Positions 1 through 7,278 of a stretch of DNA of 64,000 nucleotides are shown here, in pieces; position 1 is the stretch's first letter; every line of letters begins with the position of its first letter. The position numbers and the translations under genes were made by a program. This DNA is from Mayfieldus sp038040285 (GTDB lineage: Bacteria; Actinomycetota; Thermoleophilia; Solirubrobacterales; 70-9). Below the pieces are notes generated by a model, which had not been told where the DNA came from, made no database searches, and saw only the letters and a program-made list of their open reading frames with translations. The stretch is taken from NCBI GenBank assembly GCA_038040285.1, contig JBBPIN010000011.1:1-64000 (forward strand). The letters are read 5' to 3'.

Positions 1-690
1 GGTCTCGGCCGGGCCGCCGACCTCGACCCTGGTCTGAAGATTGCCCCCCGCCAGCTCGCCGGACGCATCGACCAGGCGCTCCAAGGGGCGCCGCATCGAC
101 CTGATCGCCCCCGAGAAGAAGAGGACCGCCGCGACCAACCCACCGATTAGCCCCACTCCGACAAGCAGCTGGGTCTGGCGGTTGTCGTCGTCGACCTTTT
201 TGAGCAGGTCGGCCCGTTCGTTCTGCTGATCGGCGATCAACGCGTCTACCTTGGAGTCCACCCTTGTCTTGAGCGCTTCCTGGCGCGCCGTGGGTGGCGC
301 GCGGCCGGCGAGCACGGGCTCCGCCACCAAACGGCGCCAACGCTTCTCCGCGGCGACCTCCTGGGCCAGCAGCTTCTGGGCCCGTCCGTTGCCGTCGGTG
401 AGGTCGCCGGCCGCGCTCGCCTGGGCGGCGAAGACGCTGGAATTCGTGGCGACGCTACGCCGGGCGGCGGCTTGATCGGCGGCTGCCGCGAGCAGCGCCG
501 CCTGCTCGATCAGGAAGGCCTGGCGCATGTGCTCACTCGTCAGCTCGAGCCGGTACGAGCGGCTGTTCGAGTTCTCGTAGTGCTGGCGGAGCTGGAACAG
601 GTGTGAGACGCCGATGACCGTCAGGACGGCGAGGACTGCAAACATGCCTGCAAATACCAGCCTGAGCCTGTTCGCGAGCGATGGGTTCAC
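1..690 (-). CDS. HAMP-domain membrane sensor, N-terminal part (cut by window start)
   Basis: The gene reads leftwards from a GTG at 690 and stays open for 230 codons to the window edge. A GGGAGG ribosome site lies 8 nt before the GTG. The visible protein has an N-terminal membrane segment (about residues 8-30, rich in L/V/F/A), an extracytoplasmic helical stretch of about 130 residues rich in A/E/Q/R, a second membrane segment near residues 165-190, then a HAMP-like start (RRPLERLVDASGELAGGNL). This is the layout of histidine kinases, SpoIIE-type phosphatases and chemoreceptors; the output domain lies outside the window, so the class cannot be decided. The long periplasmic helix resembles CHASE3/4HB-type ligand domains, which is inference. 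Confidence 0.8.
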   Translation of the reverse strand, partial: MNPSLANRLRLVFAGMFAVLAVLTVIGVSHLFQLRQHYENSNSRSYRLELTSEHMRQAFLIEQAALLAAAADQAAARRSVATNSSVFAAQASAAGDLTDGNGRAQKLLAQEVAAEKRWRRLVAEPVLAGRAPPTARQEALKTRVDSKVDALIADQQNERADLLKKVDDDNRQTQLLVGVGLIGGLVAAVLFFSGAIRSMRRPLERLVDASGELAGGNLQTRVEVGGPAET

Positions 691-813
691 ACGAGTCGCC
701 TCCCTCGCATTACACTAACGCTGGCCAGCCAAATGTGACGCATTAGCGTCGTATCGGCAGCTATGCAAGACTCGATTACTCATGACACGCTTGCGCAGGA
801 GTGGCGCCGGGGG

Positions 814-1083
814 ATGGTTACCCGCAGCACGCTCTGCGCTTTGCTGCTGGCGATTCCAGTCCTTGCGGCCGCGGCGATCGGTGTCAGCGCCGGGCCAGGC
901 GGTCTGCCGTTTGGGATCAGTTCGCTGGTCAACGGACCCAGCCGGTCATCGGTAGGCGTCGACGGCAAGGCAGGCGTCACCGGCTTGGCGCCCACCGCCT
1001 CGGTGCCCACGGTCTCCAGGGCGGCGGCTCCGAACGGCGGCGCGACCGGCGGCGGTGGCCTCGGCGGCCTGCTCGGCGGCTAG
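814..1083 (+). CDS. Small secreted glycine-rich protein
   Basis: About 89 residues from ATG 814 (an ATG at 763 in the same frame is possible). The N-terminus has the form of a signal peptide: a positive start (MVTRS), a hydrophobic core (LCALLLAIPVLAAAA) and a small-residue cleavage region near VSAG. The rest is low complexity, rich in G, S, P and A, ending in GGGGLGGLLGG. No domain is recognised. AGGAG sits 13-14 nt before ATG 814, which is far, so the start is unsure. The TAG stop is followed in the same frame by the EamA transporter reading frame without a further stop, so this could be a leader to that gene. Confidence 0.45.
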   Translation: MVTRSTLCALLLAIPVLAAAAIGVSAGPGGLPFGISSLVNGPSRSSVGVDGKAGVTGLAPTASVPTVSRAAAPNGGATGGGGLGGLLGG

Positions 1084-1098
1084 CAAGAGCTAGGCGCC

Positions 1099-1938
1099 CT
1101 GCTCTCGATAGCGCTCGCCCTAGGCTCCAGCCTGTCCTGGGGCGTTTCGGACTTCATCGGCGGCCTGCAGAGCCGGCGCATGTCGGTGCTGACCGTGATG
1201 GTGGTCAGCCAGCCGATCGGGTTGCTGTTGGTGCTGGTCGTCGCGCTGGCAGCCGGGGGCAGCGTGCCACCGGGGGGCCCGATGGCGGCGGCGATCGGCG
1301 GCGGGGTGGCGGGAGCTTTCGCCCTCGGCTGCTTCTACTCGGCGATGGCGGCGGGGCCGATCAGCATCGTGGCGCCGATCTCCTCGCTCGGTGCGGTGGT
1401 GCCGATCACGGTGGGCCTTGCCGGCGGCGAGCAGCCAGCGACGGTTCAGGTCGTCGGCCTGGTCGTGGTCCTGGCGGGAATTGCGCTGGCCGTGCGCGAG
1501 GCCGAGCACCCCGGGGCGGTCGAGGTGCCGGGTCGCAGCGTCATGCTTGCGGTCCTCGCCGGGCTCGGGTTCGGAACCTTCTTCACCGGAATCAGCGCGG
1601 CGGCTTCCCACGATCCGTTCTGGGCCGTGGTCGCGTCGCGCGGCGGAGGATCGGCCGTCGTCGTCCTCGCCGCTCTCGCGGTCTCGACACCGCTGGTTGT
1701 GAGTCGCGCCGCCCTGCCGCCGCTGCTGGCGATCGCGGTGCTCGACACCCTGGCCAACGTCCTGTTCGCGGGGGCGAGCAGCGAGGGGCTGCTGTCGCTG
1801 GTGGCCGTCGCCGCGTCGCTGTATCCGGTCGCGACGATCCTGCTGGCCCACGTCGTGCTCGGCGAGCGTCTCGCGCGGGTTCAGCAAGCCGGGGTGGTGC
1901 TGGCGCTCGGCGGGGTGGCGATGATCGCGGCCGGCTAA
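1099..1938 (+). CDS. EamA/DMT-family transporter with no canonical start
   Basis: The protein has about ten short hydrophobic segments in two similar halves, as in EamA (drug/metabolite transporter) exporters, including the typical first helix ending SSLSWGVSDFIGG. That first helix lies before the first ATG in frame (1180, MSVLTV). Between the upstream TAG at 1081 and 1180 there is no ATG, GTG or TTG; the best candidate is CTG at 1099, giving 279 residues. Starting at 1180 would remove helix 1. Substrate unknown; family members export amino acids or small metabolites. A REP-like element follows the stop, and the next gene is convergent. A sequencing slip or stop-codon readthrough from the upstream frame are alternatives. 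Confidence 0.75.
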   Translation: MLSIALALGSSLSWGVSDFIGGLQSRRMSVLTVMVVSQPIGLLLVLVVALAAGGSVPPGGPMAAAIGGGVAGAFALGCFYSAMAAGPISIVAPISSLGAVVPITVGLAGGEQPATVQVVGLVVVLAGIALAVREAEHPGAVEVPGRSVMLAVLAGLGFGTFFTGISAAASHDPFWAVVASRGGGSAVVVLAALAVSTPLVVSRAALPPLLAIAVLDTLANVLFAGASSEGLLSLVAVAASLYPVATILLAHVVLGERLARVQQAGVVLALGGVAMIAAG

Positions 1939-1948
1939 CTGATGCCGG

Positions 1949-2001
1949 GCGGTGCCAGCAGGGCGCCGCCACTGGCATGTCAGGCGGCGAAGCCGCCGCA
2001 A
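1949..2001 (-). repeat. REP-like element, copy 1
   Basis: Read on the minus strand: TTGC, hairpin GGCGGC-TTC-GCCGCC (1983-1997), core TGACATGCCAGTG (1970-1982), then a second hairpin GCGGCGCC / GGCACCGC with a 5-nt loop and one C-A mismatch (1949-1969). It fills the gap between the convergent stops of the EamA gene (1938) and the HAD gene (2005). The same layout recurs at 12757-12807 and 38034-38085. It may act as a bidirectional 3'-end structure. Confidence 0.85.
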
Positions 2002-2004
2002 TTA

Positions 2005-2625
2005 CTACGCGACCAGCTGCACGCCGAGCAGCTCTTCGACCCGGGCGATCGTCTCGGCGGCATCGCGGTGCAGCACCGCGGTCATCCCGACCGCCTCGGC
2101 GCCGGCGCAGTTCTCGCGCAGGTCATCGACGAACACGCAGTCCTCGGGCCCGATGCCGAGCCGCTCGGCCGCCAGCAGGTAGATCTCGGGCTGGGGTTTG
2201 TGAAGGCCAACCTCGGCCGAGATCACGACCTCGTCGAACAGGCTGCGGATCTCGTCGGTGTAGTGGTCCATCACCCAGGAGTTTGAGATCAGCCCGGTGG
2301 GCACCCCCGCGTCCCGCGCCCGCCCAACCGCTTCCAGCATCGGCTGATCGGGCCGCAGCCCGGCGAACAGGCCCGCGACCAGGCCGTCGGGCTCGGTGCC
2401 GAGCAGCGCCGCGAAGCGGCGCTCGAAATCGGCCGGCTCGACCTCGCCGGTCTCCAGCCCGCGAAGCATGGCGAGCGCATCTGGGTTCTCCCGGAACAGC
2501 TGCTTTGCGGCACCGGCATCGAGACCGCGCTGCTCGCAGAAAGCGGCGAAGCTGGACCAGATGTCGGTGGTCAGCACGCCGCCGAAGTCGACGAGCAGAG
2601 CTTTTTGGGTCGAGTCGGGGGACAT
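2005..2625 (-). CDS. HAD-superfamily phosphatase, ACAD10-like
   Basis: 206 residues, the usual length for a HAD hydrolase of the IA type. Motif I is VDFGGVL with the nucleophilic Asp near residue 13, motif II is the Ser of LISNS near 114, motif III is the Lys of HKPQPEIY and motif IV is VFVDDL. In ACAD10 and in epoxide-hydrolase fusions this HAD subtype is attached to APH or dehydrogenase domains. Here it is divergent from an APH-type kinase gene with only 14 bp between start codons, and an acyl-CoA dehydrogenase follows, so the three probably act on one pathway. The tiny divergent gap implies very short or leaderless transcripts. Its substrate cannot be read from sequence. Confidence 0.85.
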   Translation of the reverse strand: MSPDSTQKALLVDFGGVLTTDIWSSFAAFCEQRGLDAGAAKQLFRENPDALAMLRGLETGEVEPADFERRFAALLGTEPDGLVAGLFAGLRPDQPMLEAVGRARDAGVPTGLISNSWVMDHYTDEIRSLFDEVVISAEVGLHKPQPEIYLLAAERLGIGPEDCVFVDDLRENCAGAEAVGMTAVLHRDAAETIARVEELLGVQLVA

Positions 2626-2639
2626 ATGCTTGGGCCCGA

Positions 2640-3695
2640 ATGGGCGATGAGGCTACACCGACAACCGAGGTGCCGGACGGCATCGACCGCGCCGGGGTCG
2701 AGGATTGGTTCGAGGCCAACGTAGGCGGCGTCGAGCTTCCGCTGGCGTTCCGCAAGATCTCGGGCGGACACTCCAACCTCACCTATGAGGTCGGCGACGC
2801 CGGCGTCCGGCGCTGGGCCCTGCGCAGACCGCCGCTCGGCAAGCGGCTCGGATCGGCCCACGACATGGGCCGCGAGCAGAAGGTGGTCTCGGCGCTGGCC
2901 GCGACCGACGTGCCGGTGGCCCCCATCGCGGGCTTCTGCGAGGACGAGTCAGTCAACGGCGCGCCCTTCTACGTCATGGAGTTCGTCGAGGGACCGATCC
3001 TGCGCTCGCAGGTGGAGGCCGAGGAGCACTTCGACGAGTCGGAGCGCCACGCGATCGGCGAGCGGGTCGTCGACACCTTGGTCGACATCCACGACGTCGA
3101 CGTCGACGCAGCGGGGCTCGGGGACCTGGGCCGCAAGGAGGATTACGTCGCGCGCCAGCTTCACCGTTGGCAGGGCCAGTGGCGCAAGTCGAAGAGCCGC
3201 GACCTGCCGGTCGTCGATGAGGTGCACGATCGCCTCGTCGCGCGCATTCCCGCCCAGGGTGCGGCGACGATCGTCCACGGCGACTACCGGCTCGACAACA
3301 TGATCCTCACCGAGTCGGGCGAGGTCGCGGCGGTGGTCGACTGGGAGCTGTGCACGCTCGGCGACCCACTCGCCGACGTCGGCCTGCTGTTCGTCTATTG
3401 GTCGCAGCCCGGCGACCAGCTCACGGCGCTGATGCAGCCGCCGACGCTGGCGGCCGGATTCCCCGCCCGCGACGAGCTGATGCAACGCTACGCCGAGCGC
3501 TCCGGCCGCGACCTCGGCCAGCTCAACTTCTACGTCGCCCTTGCGCGCTGGAAGCTGGCGATCATCCTCGAGGGGGTGTACTCCCGCTACGCCGCCGGCC
3601 AGTACGGAAAGACCGACCAGGGCATCGACGAGTTCTCGAAGTCGGTCGAGGACCTCGCCAACGCCGCGGCCGAGGCCGAGGCGCGGCTCGGCTAG
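2640..3695 (+). CDS. APH-family kinase, ACAD10/11 kinase-like
   Basis: 351 residues from ATG 2640. It carries the protein-kinase-like fold motifs of the aminoglycoside phosphotransferase family: an N-lobe ISGGHSNLTYEV, the Brenner box HGDYRLDN (catalytic Asp) and the metal-binding VVDWELCTLGDP. This subtype is not a resistance enzyme; it matches the kinase domain of ACAD10/ACAD11 and LvaA, which phosphorylate 4-hydroxyacyl-CoA or related hydroxyacids. Its divergent HAD neighbour and the acyl-CoA dehydrogenase just downstream on the other strand support that role. A longer open frame reaches back to 801 but that part is a shadow of the genes before it. Confidence 0.85.
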   Translation: MGDEATPTTEVPDGIDRAGVEDWFEANVGGVELPLAFRKISGGHSNLTYEVGDAGVRRWALRRPPLGKRLGSAHDMGREQKVVSALAATDVPVAPIAGFCEDESVNGAPFYVMEFVEGPILRSQVEAEEHFDESERHAIGERVVDTLVDIHDVDVDAAGLGDLGRKEDYVARQLHRWQGQWRKSKSRDLPVVDEVHDRLVARIPAQGAATIVHGDYRLDNMILTESGEVAAVVDWELCTLGDPLADVGLLFVYWSQPGDQLTALMQPPTLAAGFPARDELMQRYAERSGRDLGQLNFYVALARWKLAIILEGVYSRYAAGQYGKTDQGIDEFSKSVEDLANAAAEAEARLG

Positions 3696-3714
3696 CTGGG
3701 TCTCGCGCGCAGGT

Positions 3715-4980
3715 TCAGCCCGCGGTCTTTGCGGGCTCCGGGGCCGCGCCGTCTGACGCGGCGCCTTCCCCGGCCAGCTTCGCCCGGCGGTTCAGCTCGC
3801 GCCGCGCGATCACCATTTTGTGCACCTCGTCGGGGCCATCGGCGAGCCGCAGCATGCGGGAGAAACGCCACAGCGCGGCCAGCGGGGTGTCGTCGGTCAT
3901 CCCGAGGCTGCCGTGGGTCTGGATCGCGCGGTCCAGCACGTCCATCACCACGTTGGCGGCCACCACCTTGATCATCGAGATCTCCTGGCGGGCGGCGCGC
4001 TTTCCCTCGGTGTCCATCTTCCAGGCCGCGTAGAGGGTCAGCAGCCGGGCCTGGTCGACCTCCATCCGCGACTTGGCGACGAAGTCCTGGATGAACTGCT
4101 TGTCGGCCAGCGGCCCGCCGAACGCATGGCGCGAGTTGGCGCGGTCGCACATCATCTCGATCGCCCGTTCGGCGGTGCCGATCGCGCGCATGCAGTGGTG
4201 GATGCGGCCGGGACCGAGCCGGTCCTGGGCGACGACGAAGCCCATGCCGCGCTCGCCGAGCAGGTTGGCGGCTGGCACCCGGCAGTCCTCGTAGCGGATC
4301 TCGCAGTGACCCGGGCCCTTGTCGTGCCCCATCACCGGGATCGGCCTGACCAGATCGAAGCCGGGGTTGTCGGTGGGGACGAGGATCATGCTCGCCCGCG
4401 CGTAGGGGTGGCCCTCGGGCTCGGTGACGACCATCGCGATCGCCAGCGAGGCGCCGACGGCGCCCGAGGTGAACCACTTGTGGCCGTTGACCACCCACTC
4501 GTCGCCGTCGAGCTCGGCGCTTGCCTGAAGCGACGTCGGGTCGGAGCCCGAGACCTCGGGCTCGGTCATCGAGAAGCAGGAGCGGATCTCGCCCTCGAGC
4601 AGCGGCTGCAGCCACTGCTCCTTTTGCTCGTCGGTGCCGTGCTCGGCGAGGATCTCCATGTTGCCGGTGTCGGGCGCCGAGCAGTTGAAGGCCATTGGCG
4701 CCAGCACCGGGCTGCGCCCCATCTCCTCGCAGAGGATCCCGTACTCCCAGTTCGCGAGCCCGGGCCCGTAGCGCTCGTCGGGCATGAACAGGTTCCAGAG
4801 CCCCTCGCCGCGCGCCCGCTCGCGGACCTCGCGAATGATCGCCGGGTAGGCGACGCCTGGACCAACCTCCTCGTCGAGCGCCTCGGCCGCCTCGCGCTCG
4901 TTCGGGTAGACGTGCTCGTCCATGAAGGAGCGGATTCGCTCCAGGAGCTCGGTGACCTGAGGCGATGGGGAGAAGTCCAT
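3715..4980 (-). CDS. Acyl-CoA dehydrogenase, ACAD10/11-like
   Basis: 421 residues, full length for the family. The start MDFSPSPQVTELLERI is typical. FAD-binding signatures are visible (CFSMTEPEVSGSDPTSLQ in the middle domain and the C-terminal helical domain with QTHGSLGMTDDTPLA). The C-terminus ends in RRAKLAGEGAASDG, a low-complexity tail. In the ACAD10/11 and Lva systems this enzyme works after a phosphorylation step and removes phosphate to give the enoyl-CoA. It runs convergent to the kinase gene with 19 bp between. The pathway link is inference from the three-gene neighbourhood; straight-chain or branched acyl-CoA oxidation would also fit the family. Confidence 0.9.
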   Translation of the reverse strand: MDFSPSPQVTELLERIRSFMDEHVYPNEREAAEALDEEVGPGVAYPAIIREVRERARGEGLWNLFMPDERYGPGLANWEYGILCEEMGRSPVLAPMAFNCSAPDTGNMEILAEHGTDEQKEQWLQPLLEGEIRSCFSMTEPEVSGSDPTSLQASAELDGDEWVVNGHKWFTSGAVGASLAIAMVVTEPEGHPYARASMILVPTDNPGFDLVRPIPVMGHDKGPGHCEIRYEDCRVPAANLLGERGMGFVVAQDRLGPGRIHHCMRAIGTAERAIEMMCDRANSRHAFGGPLADKQFIQDFVAKSRMEVDQARLLTLYAAWKMDTEGKRAARQEISMIKVVAANVVMDVLDRAIQTHGSLGMTDDTPLAALWRFSRMLRLADGPDEVHKMVIARRELNRRAKLAGEGAASDGAAPEPAKTAG

Positions 4981-5031
4981 CGCCTGAAACCTACCGCGTG
5001 CGGCGATTTGCCCGGCGAATCAAACACGGCC

Positions 5032-5047
5032 GGCGCCGTGAGGCGCC
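5032..5047 (-). terminator. Hairpin after the RibD-like gene
   Basis: GGCGCC-GTGA-GGCGCC, a perfect 6-bp stem with a 4-nt loop, sits 4 nt beyond the stop of the RibD-like gene and before the start of the acyl-CoA dehydrogenase. There is no T tract, so factor-independent termination is doubtful; it could be an RNA 3'-end stabiliser. Confidence 0.4.
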
Positions 5048-5050
5048 CGG

Positions 5051-5791
5051 TCAGTCGGCGCGCCGGTAACGGGCGAAGAGCTCGCTGCGCTCTTCAAGCA
5101 GCCAGGCCAACTCCCAGAAGCCGATCTGGGGAAGGTCTCCCTCGAGAATGTGCGGTTCCTCGCCCCCGGGGAGCTTCGGGGCGATGGTCAGGAACAGCTC
5201 GTCGACGAGACCGGTCGCCTGTAGCTGGTTGTGCAGGCCGGGCCCGCCCTCGCAGAGCAGGGCGCGTATTCCGCGCTCCTCGCGCAGGTGGCGAAGCGCT
5301 TCCGCGATGTCGACGCCGACCTCGTGGCGCTCCACCCGAACCGGGGTCTCGGTCTGCGGTGGCTCGGCCTCCGATGCGGTGAAGATCAGCACCCGCCCGC
5401 CGCCGTCGGTGAACAGCGGCGCGTCCCAGGGCAGGTCGAGGCGCCCGGAGACGATCACCGCGAGCGGGTCGTGGGGGAGGCCGATCCGCTCTCGTCGGGC
5501 GCGCAGCGCCGGGTCGGAGACGATGCGCCCGTAGCGCTCGGCGCGCATCGTGCCGGCGCCGATCATCACCGCGTCGACGCGGGTCCGCAGCATCTGCAGC
5601 ATCTCGGTGTCGGTGTCGGAGCCGATCGCGCCGGAGCGCCCGTCGATTGCGGCCCGCCCGTCGAGGGTGGTGGCGAAGTTGACCACCACGTAGGGGCGGT
5701 CGGTATAGGCGAGGTCGACCAGATCGAGGCCCGAAAGCTGCTGCTCGACCGTCGTCGGGCCCGGGTTGGGAAGGAGGCGCTGCATCCCCAC
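5051..5791 (-). CDS. Pyrimidine reductase family protein (RibD C-terminal domain)
   Basis: 246 residues. The protein has the dihydrofolate-reductase-like fold of the RibD C-terminal domain: VVVNFATTLDGRAAIDGRSG near the start, an AVMIGAGTMRAERYG substrate-loop motif, and LCEGGPGLHNQL towards the end. RibD_C proteins reduce the pyrimidine in riboflavin synthesis using NADPH; stand-alone copies in actinobacteria may do this or reduce other substrates. No deaminase domain is attached. It follows the RpiB-like gene on the same strand after 24 bp and is probably the last gene of that operon; a hairpin follows the stop. M3 is an equally good start. Confidence 0.85.
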   Translation of the reverse strand: MGMQRLLPNPGPTTVEQQLSGLDLVDLAYTDRPYVVVNFATTLDGRAAIDGRSGAIGSDTDTEMLQMLRTRVDAVMIGAGTMRAERYGRIVSDPALRARRERIGLPHDPLAVIVSGRLDLPWDAPLFTDGGGRVLIFTASEAEPPQTETPVRVERHEVGVDIAEALRHLREERGIRALLCEGGPGLHNQLQATGLVDELFLTIAPKLPGGEEPHILEGDLPQIGFWELAWLLEERSELFARYRRAD

Positions 5792-5815
5792 CCCTTATAC
5801 AGGCTGATCGGCGGG

Positions 5816-6259
5816 CTAACCGGGCCCGATCTCGTCCAGGTGCTCGACGTTGGCGCGGTCCTCGGCTTCGCTGCTGGGGGCGGCGCCGAACCAGGCGTCG
5901 AGGATCTCGGCCAGCTCGGGCTCCGAGGTCGCCCGCAGACTGAGCGCCAGCACGTTGGCGTCGTTCCAGCGCCGGGCGCCCTCGGCGGTCTGCGCGTCGC
6001 CGCAGAGCGCCGCGCGGATGCCGGACACCTTGTTGGCGGCGATCGAAGCGCCGGTGCCGGTCCAGCAGCAGACGATCGCCTGATCGGCGCGGCCTTCGGC
6101 GACGTCGCGAGCCGCCGCCTCGGAGGCCCAGGCCCAGTCGTCGCGCTCCTCGTCGGACAGCGCCCCGTGGACGAGCGGCTCGTGGCCGCGCTTGCGCAGC
6201 TCTGCGACCACCGGCTCGGCCACCCCGACCAGCTCGTCAGCCGCCACGGAGATCTTCAT
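5816..6259 (-). CDS. RpiB/LacA/LacB-family sugar-phosphate isomerase, divergent
   Basis: 147 residues from ATG 6259, five bases after the sulfotransferase stop. Family signatures are present: MKISVAADE at the start and TGTGASIAANKVSGIRAALC. The motif normally reading HNDAN is WNDAN here, so the histidine that helps open the sugar ring is replaced by Trp, and the usual GIGMS loop is GTGAS. This suggests a substrate other than ribose 5-phosphate, as in the erythrulose- or galactose-phosphate isomerases of the family, but the sequence alone does not tell which. Probably in one operon with the sulfotransferase and RibD-like genes. Confidence 0.8.
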   Translation of the reverse strand: MKISVAADELVGVAEPVVAELRKRGHEPLVHGALSDEERDDWAWASEAAARDVAEGRADQAIVCCWTGTGASIAANKVSGIRAALCGDAQTAEGARRWNDANVLALSLRATSEPELAEILDAWFGAAPSSEAEDRANVEHLDEIGPG

Positions 6260-6264
6260 GGCGC

Positions 6265-7110
6265 TCAGTACTCGTGCCAGCCGTCGAAGCGGCGGCCGGC
6301 GAACTCCTGAAGGCCCGCCACGTCGTCGCGGAACCAGCCGCGCATCCGCTCGAACAGCTCGTCGGGGAGCTCCGGCTTCGGAGCCGAGGGCTTCTCGGGG
6401 TCGTGGACGACCTTCTCCACCATCCAGCGCAGCGATTCCGGCAGGCGGTCGAAGTTGCGATCGAAGGAGCGCAGCCCCGGCAGCTTGACCAGCCACTCCA
6501 TCACCTGGTACTTGTCGCCCTGCTTGGCGCTCGACTTCTCCCACTCGCGATCGAACTGCTCGTGGGTGAAGGCCTCGTCGACACCGACGAAGCGGAACGC
6601 CTTGAGCATCGTCTCCTCGCGATCAGCCTGTAGCTCCTCCTGGGTGATCACCTCGATCTGCTCGCGGTCGAAGCGCTCCAGATAGGGCTGTAGCTGCATC
6701 CAGAACATCGAGCGCTGCACGTAGGCGCTGTCGGGGACCGAGAGCACCTCATCGAGCTCGCCGGTCTCATATCCGGCCCCCTTCGCGTGCACCCAGTGCG
6801 AGAGGATCCGCTTGATCGGGTCGCGGACCATGTAGAGCAGCTTGGCGTCCGGGCAGTGGCGCTGGATCCGCTCCGCGACGCCGTCGAAGCGGGGCAGGTT
6901 GGTGTAGTGAGGCGACGACTCGCCGCGGACCGGGAGGCGATCGTCGAACCGCGCCTCGTACCAGTCCAGGCCGAGGTCCCAGTTGAGCTCCTCGACGAAG
7001 AAGTTGAGCTCCTTCGGCTTTGACATCTGGACACCGGGGTGCAGGCCGAGGTAGTGGTGGATGCTGGTCGTCCCGCACTTCAGCCCGCCGATGATGATCA
7101 GGTTCGGCAT
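6265..7110 (-). CDS. PAPS-dependent sulfotransferase (heparan/NodH type)
   Basis: About 281 residues from ATG 7110 (MPNLIIIGGLKCGTTSIH); the frame is open back to 7254 but that part is a low-complexity, Arg-rich extension. The 5'-phosphosulfate loop is GGLKCGTTSIHHYL and the 3'-phosphate site is MVRDPIKRILSHWVH, both at the usual places. These enzymes transfer sulfate from PAPS to sugars, lipids or small molecules. The cytosolic fold has no signal peptide or membrane segment. It is the first gene of a minus-strand cluster with RpiB-like and RibD-like proteins and lies divergent to the DUF2804 gene. Confidence 0.85.
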   Translation of the reverse strand: MPNLIIIGGLKCGTTSIHHYLGLHPGVQMSKPKELNFFVEELNWDLGLDWYEARFDDRLPVRGESSPHYTNLPRFDGVAERIQRHCPDAKLLYMVRDPIKRILSHWVHAKGAGYETGELDEVLSVPDSAYVQRSMFWMQLQPYLERFDREQIEVITQEELQADREETMLKAFRFVGVDEAFTHEQFDREWEKSSAKQGDKYQVMEWLVKLPGLRSFDRNFDRLPESLRWMVEKVVHDPEKPSAPKPELPDELFERMRGWFRDDVAGLQEFAGRRFDGWHEY

Positions 7111-7278
7111 CGCCGCGTGGCGCCTGCGCCGACGCGGGATTCGCTTGCCGCGGTCGCCCGTGAATCGCTCACGGGCGCGCGCACACATCGCCTCGTCGGA
7201 GGGGTCCCCGGGGGCGCTGGAGGGGGTCTCGGACTGTGTCCGGGTCTCGGGCACGGCCGGCTAGTGTAGCTTCGCCCC

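Noticed and set aside
801..3695. A single 964-codon plus-strand frame covering the first four genes
   Set aside because: Only the last 351 codons (from 2640) look like protein, with kinase motifs; the rest is an Arg/Pro-rich frame shadow over the EamA and HAD genes.
3820..5382. A 520-codon plus-strand frame
   Set aside because: Antisense to the acyl-CoA dehydrogenase and RibD-like genes, both with clear signatures; high GC keeps the opposite frame open.
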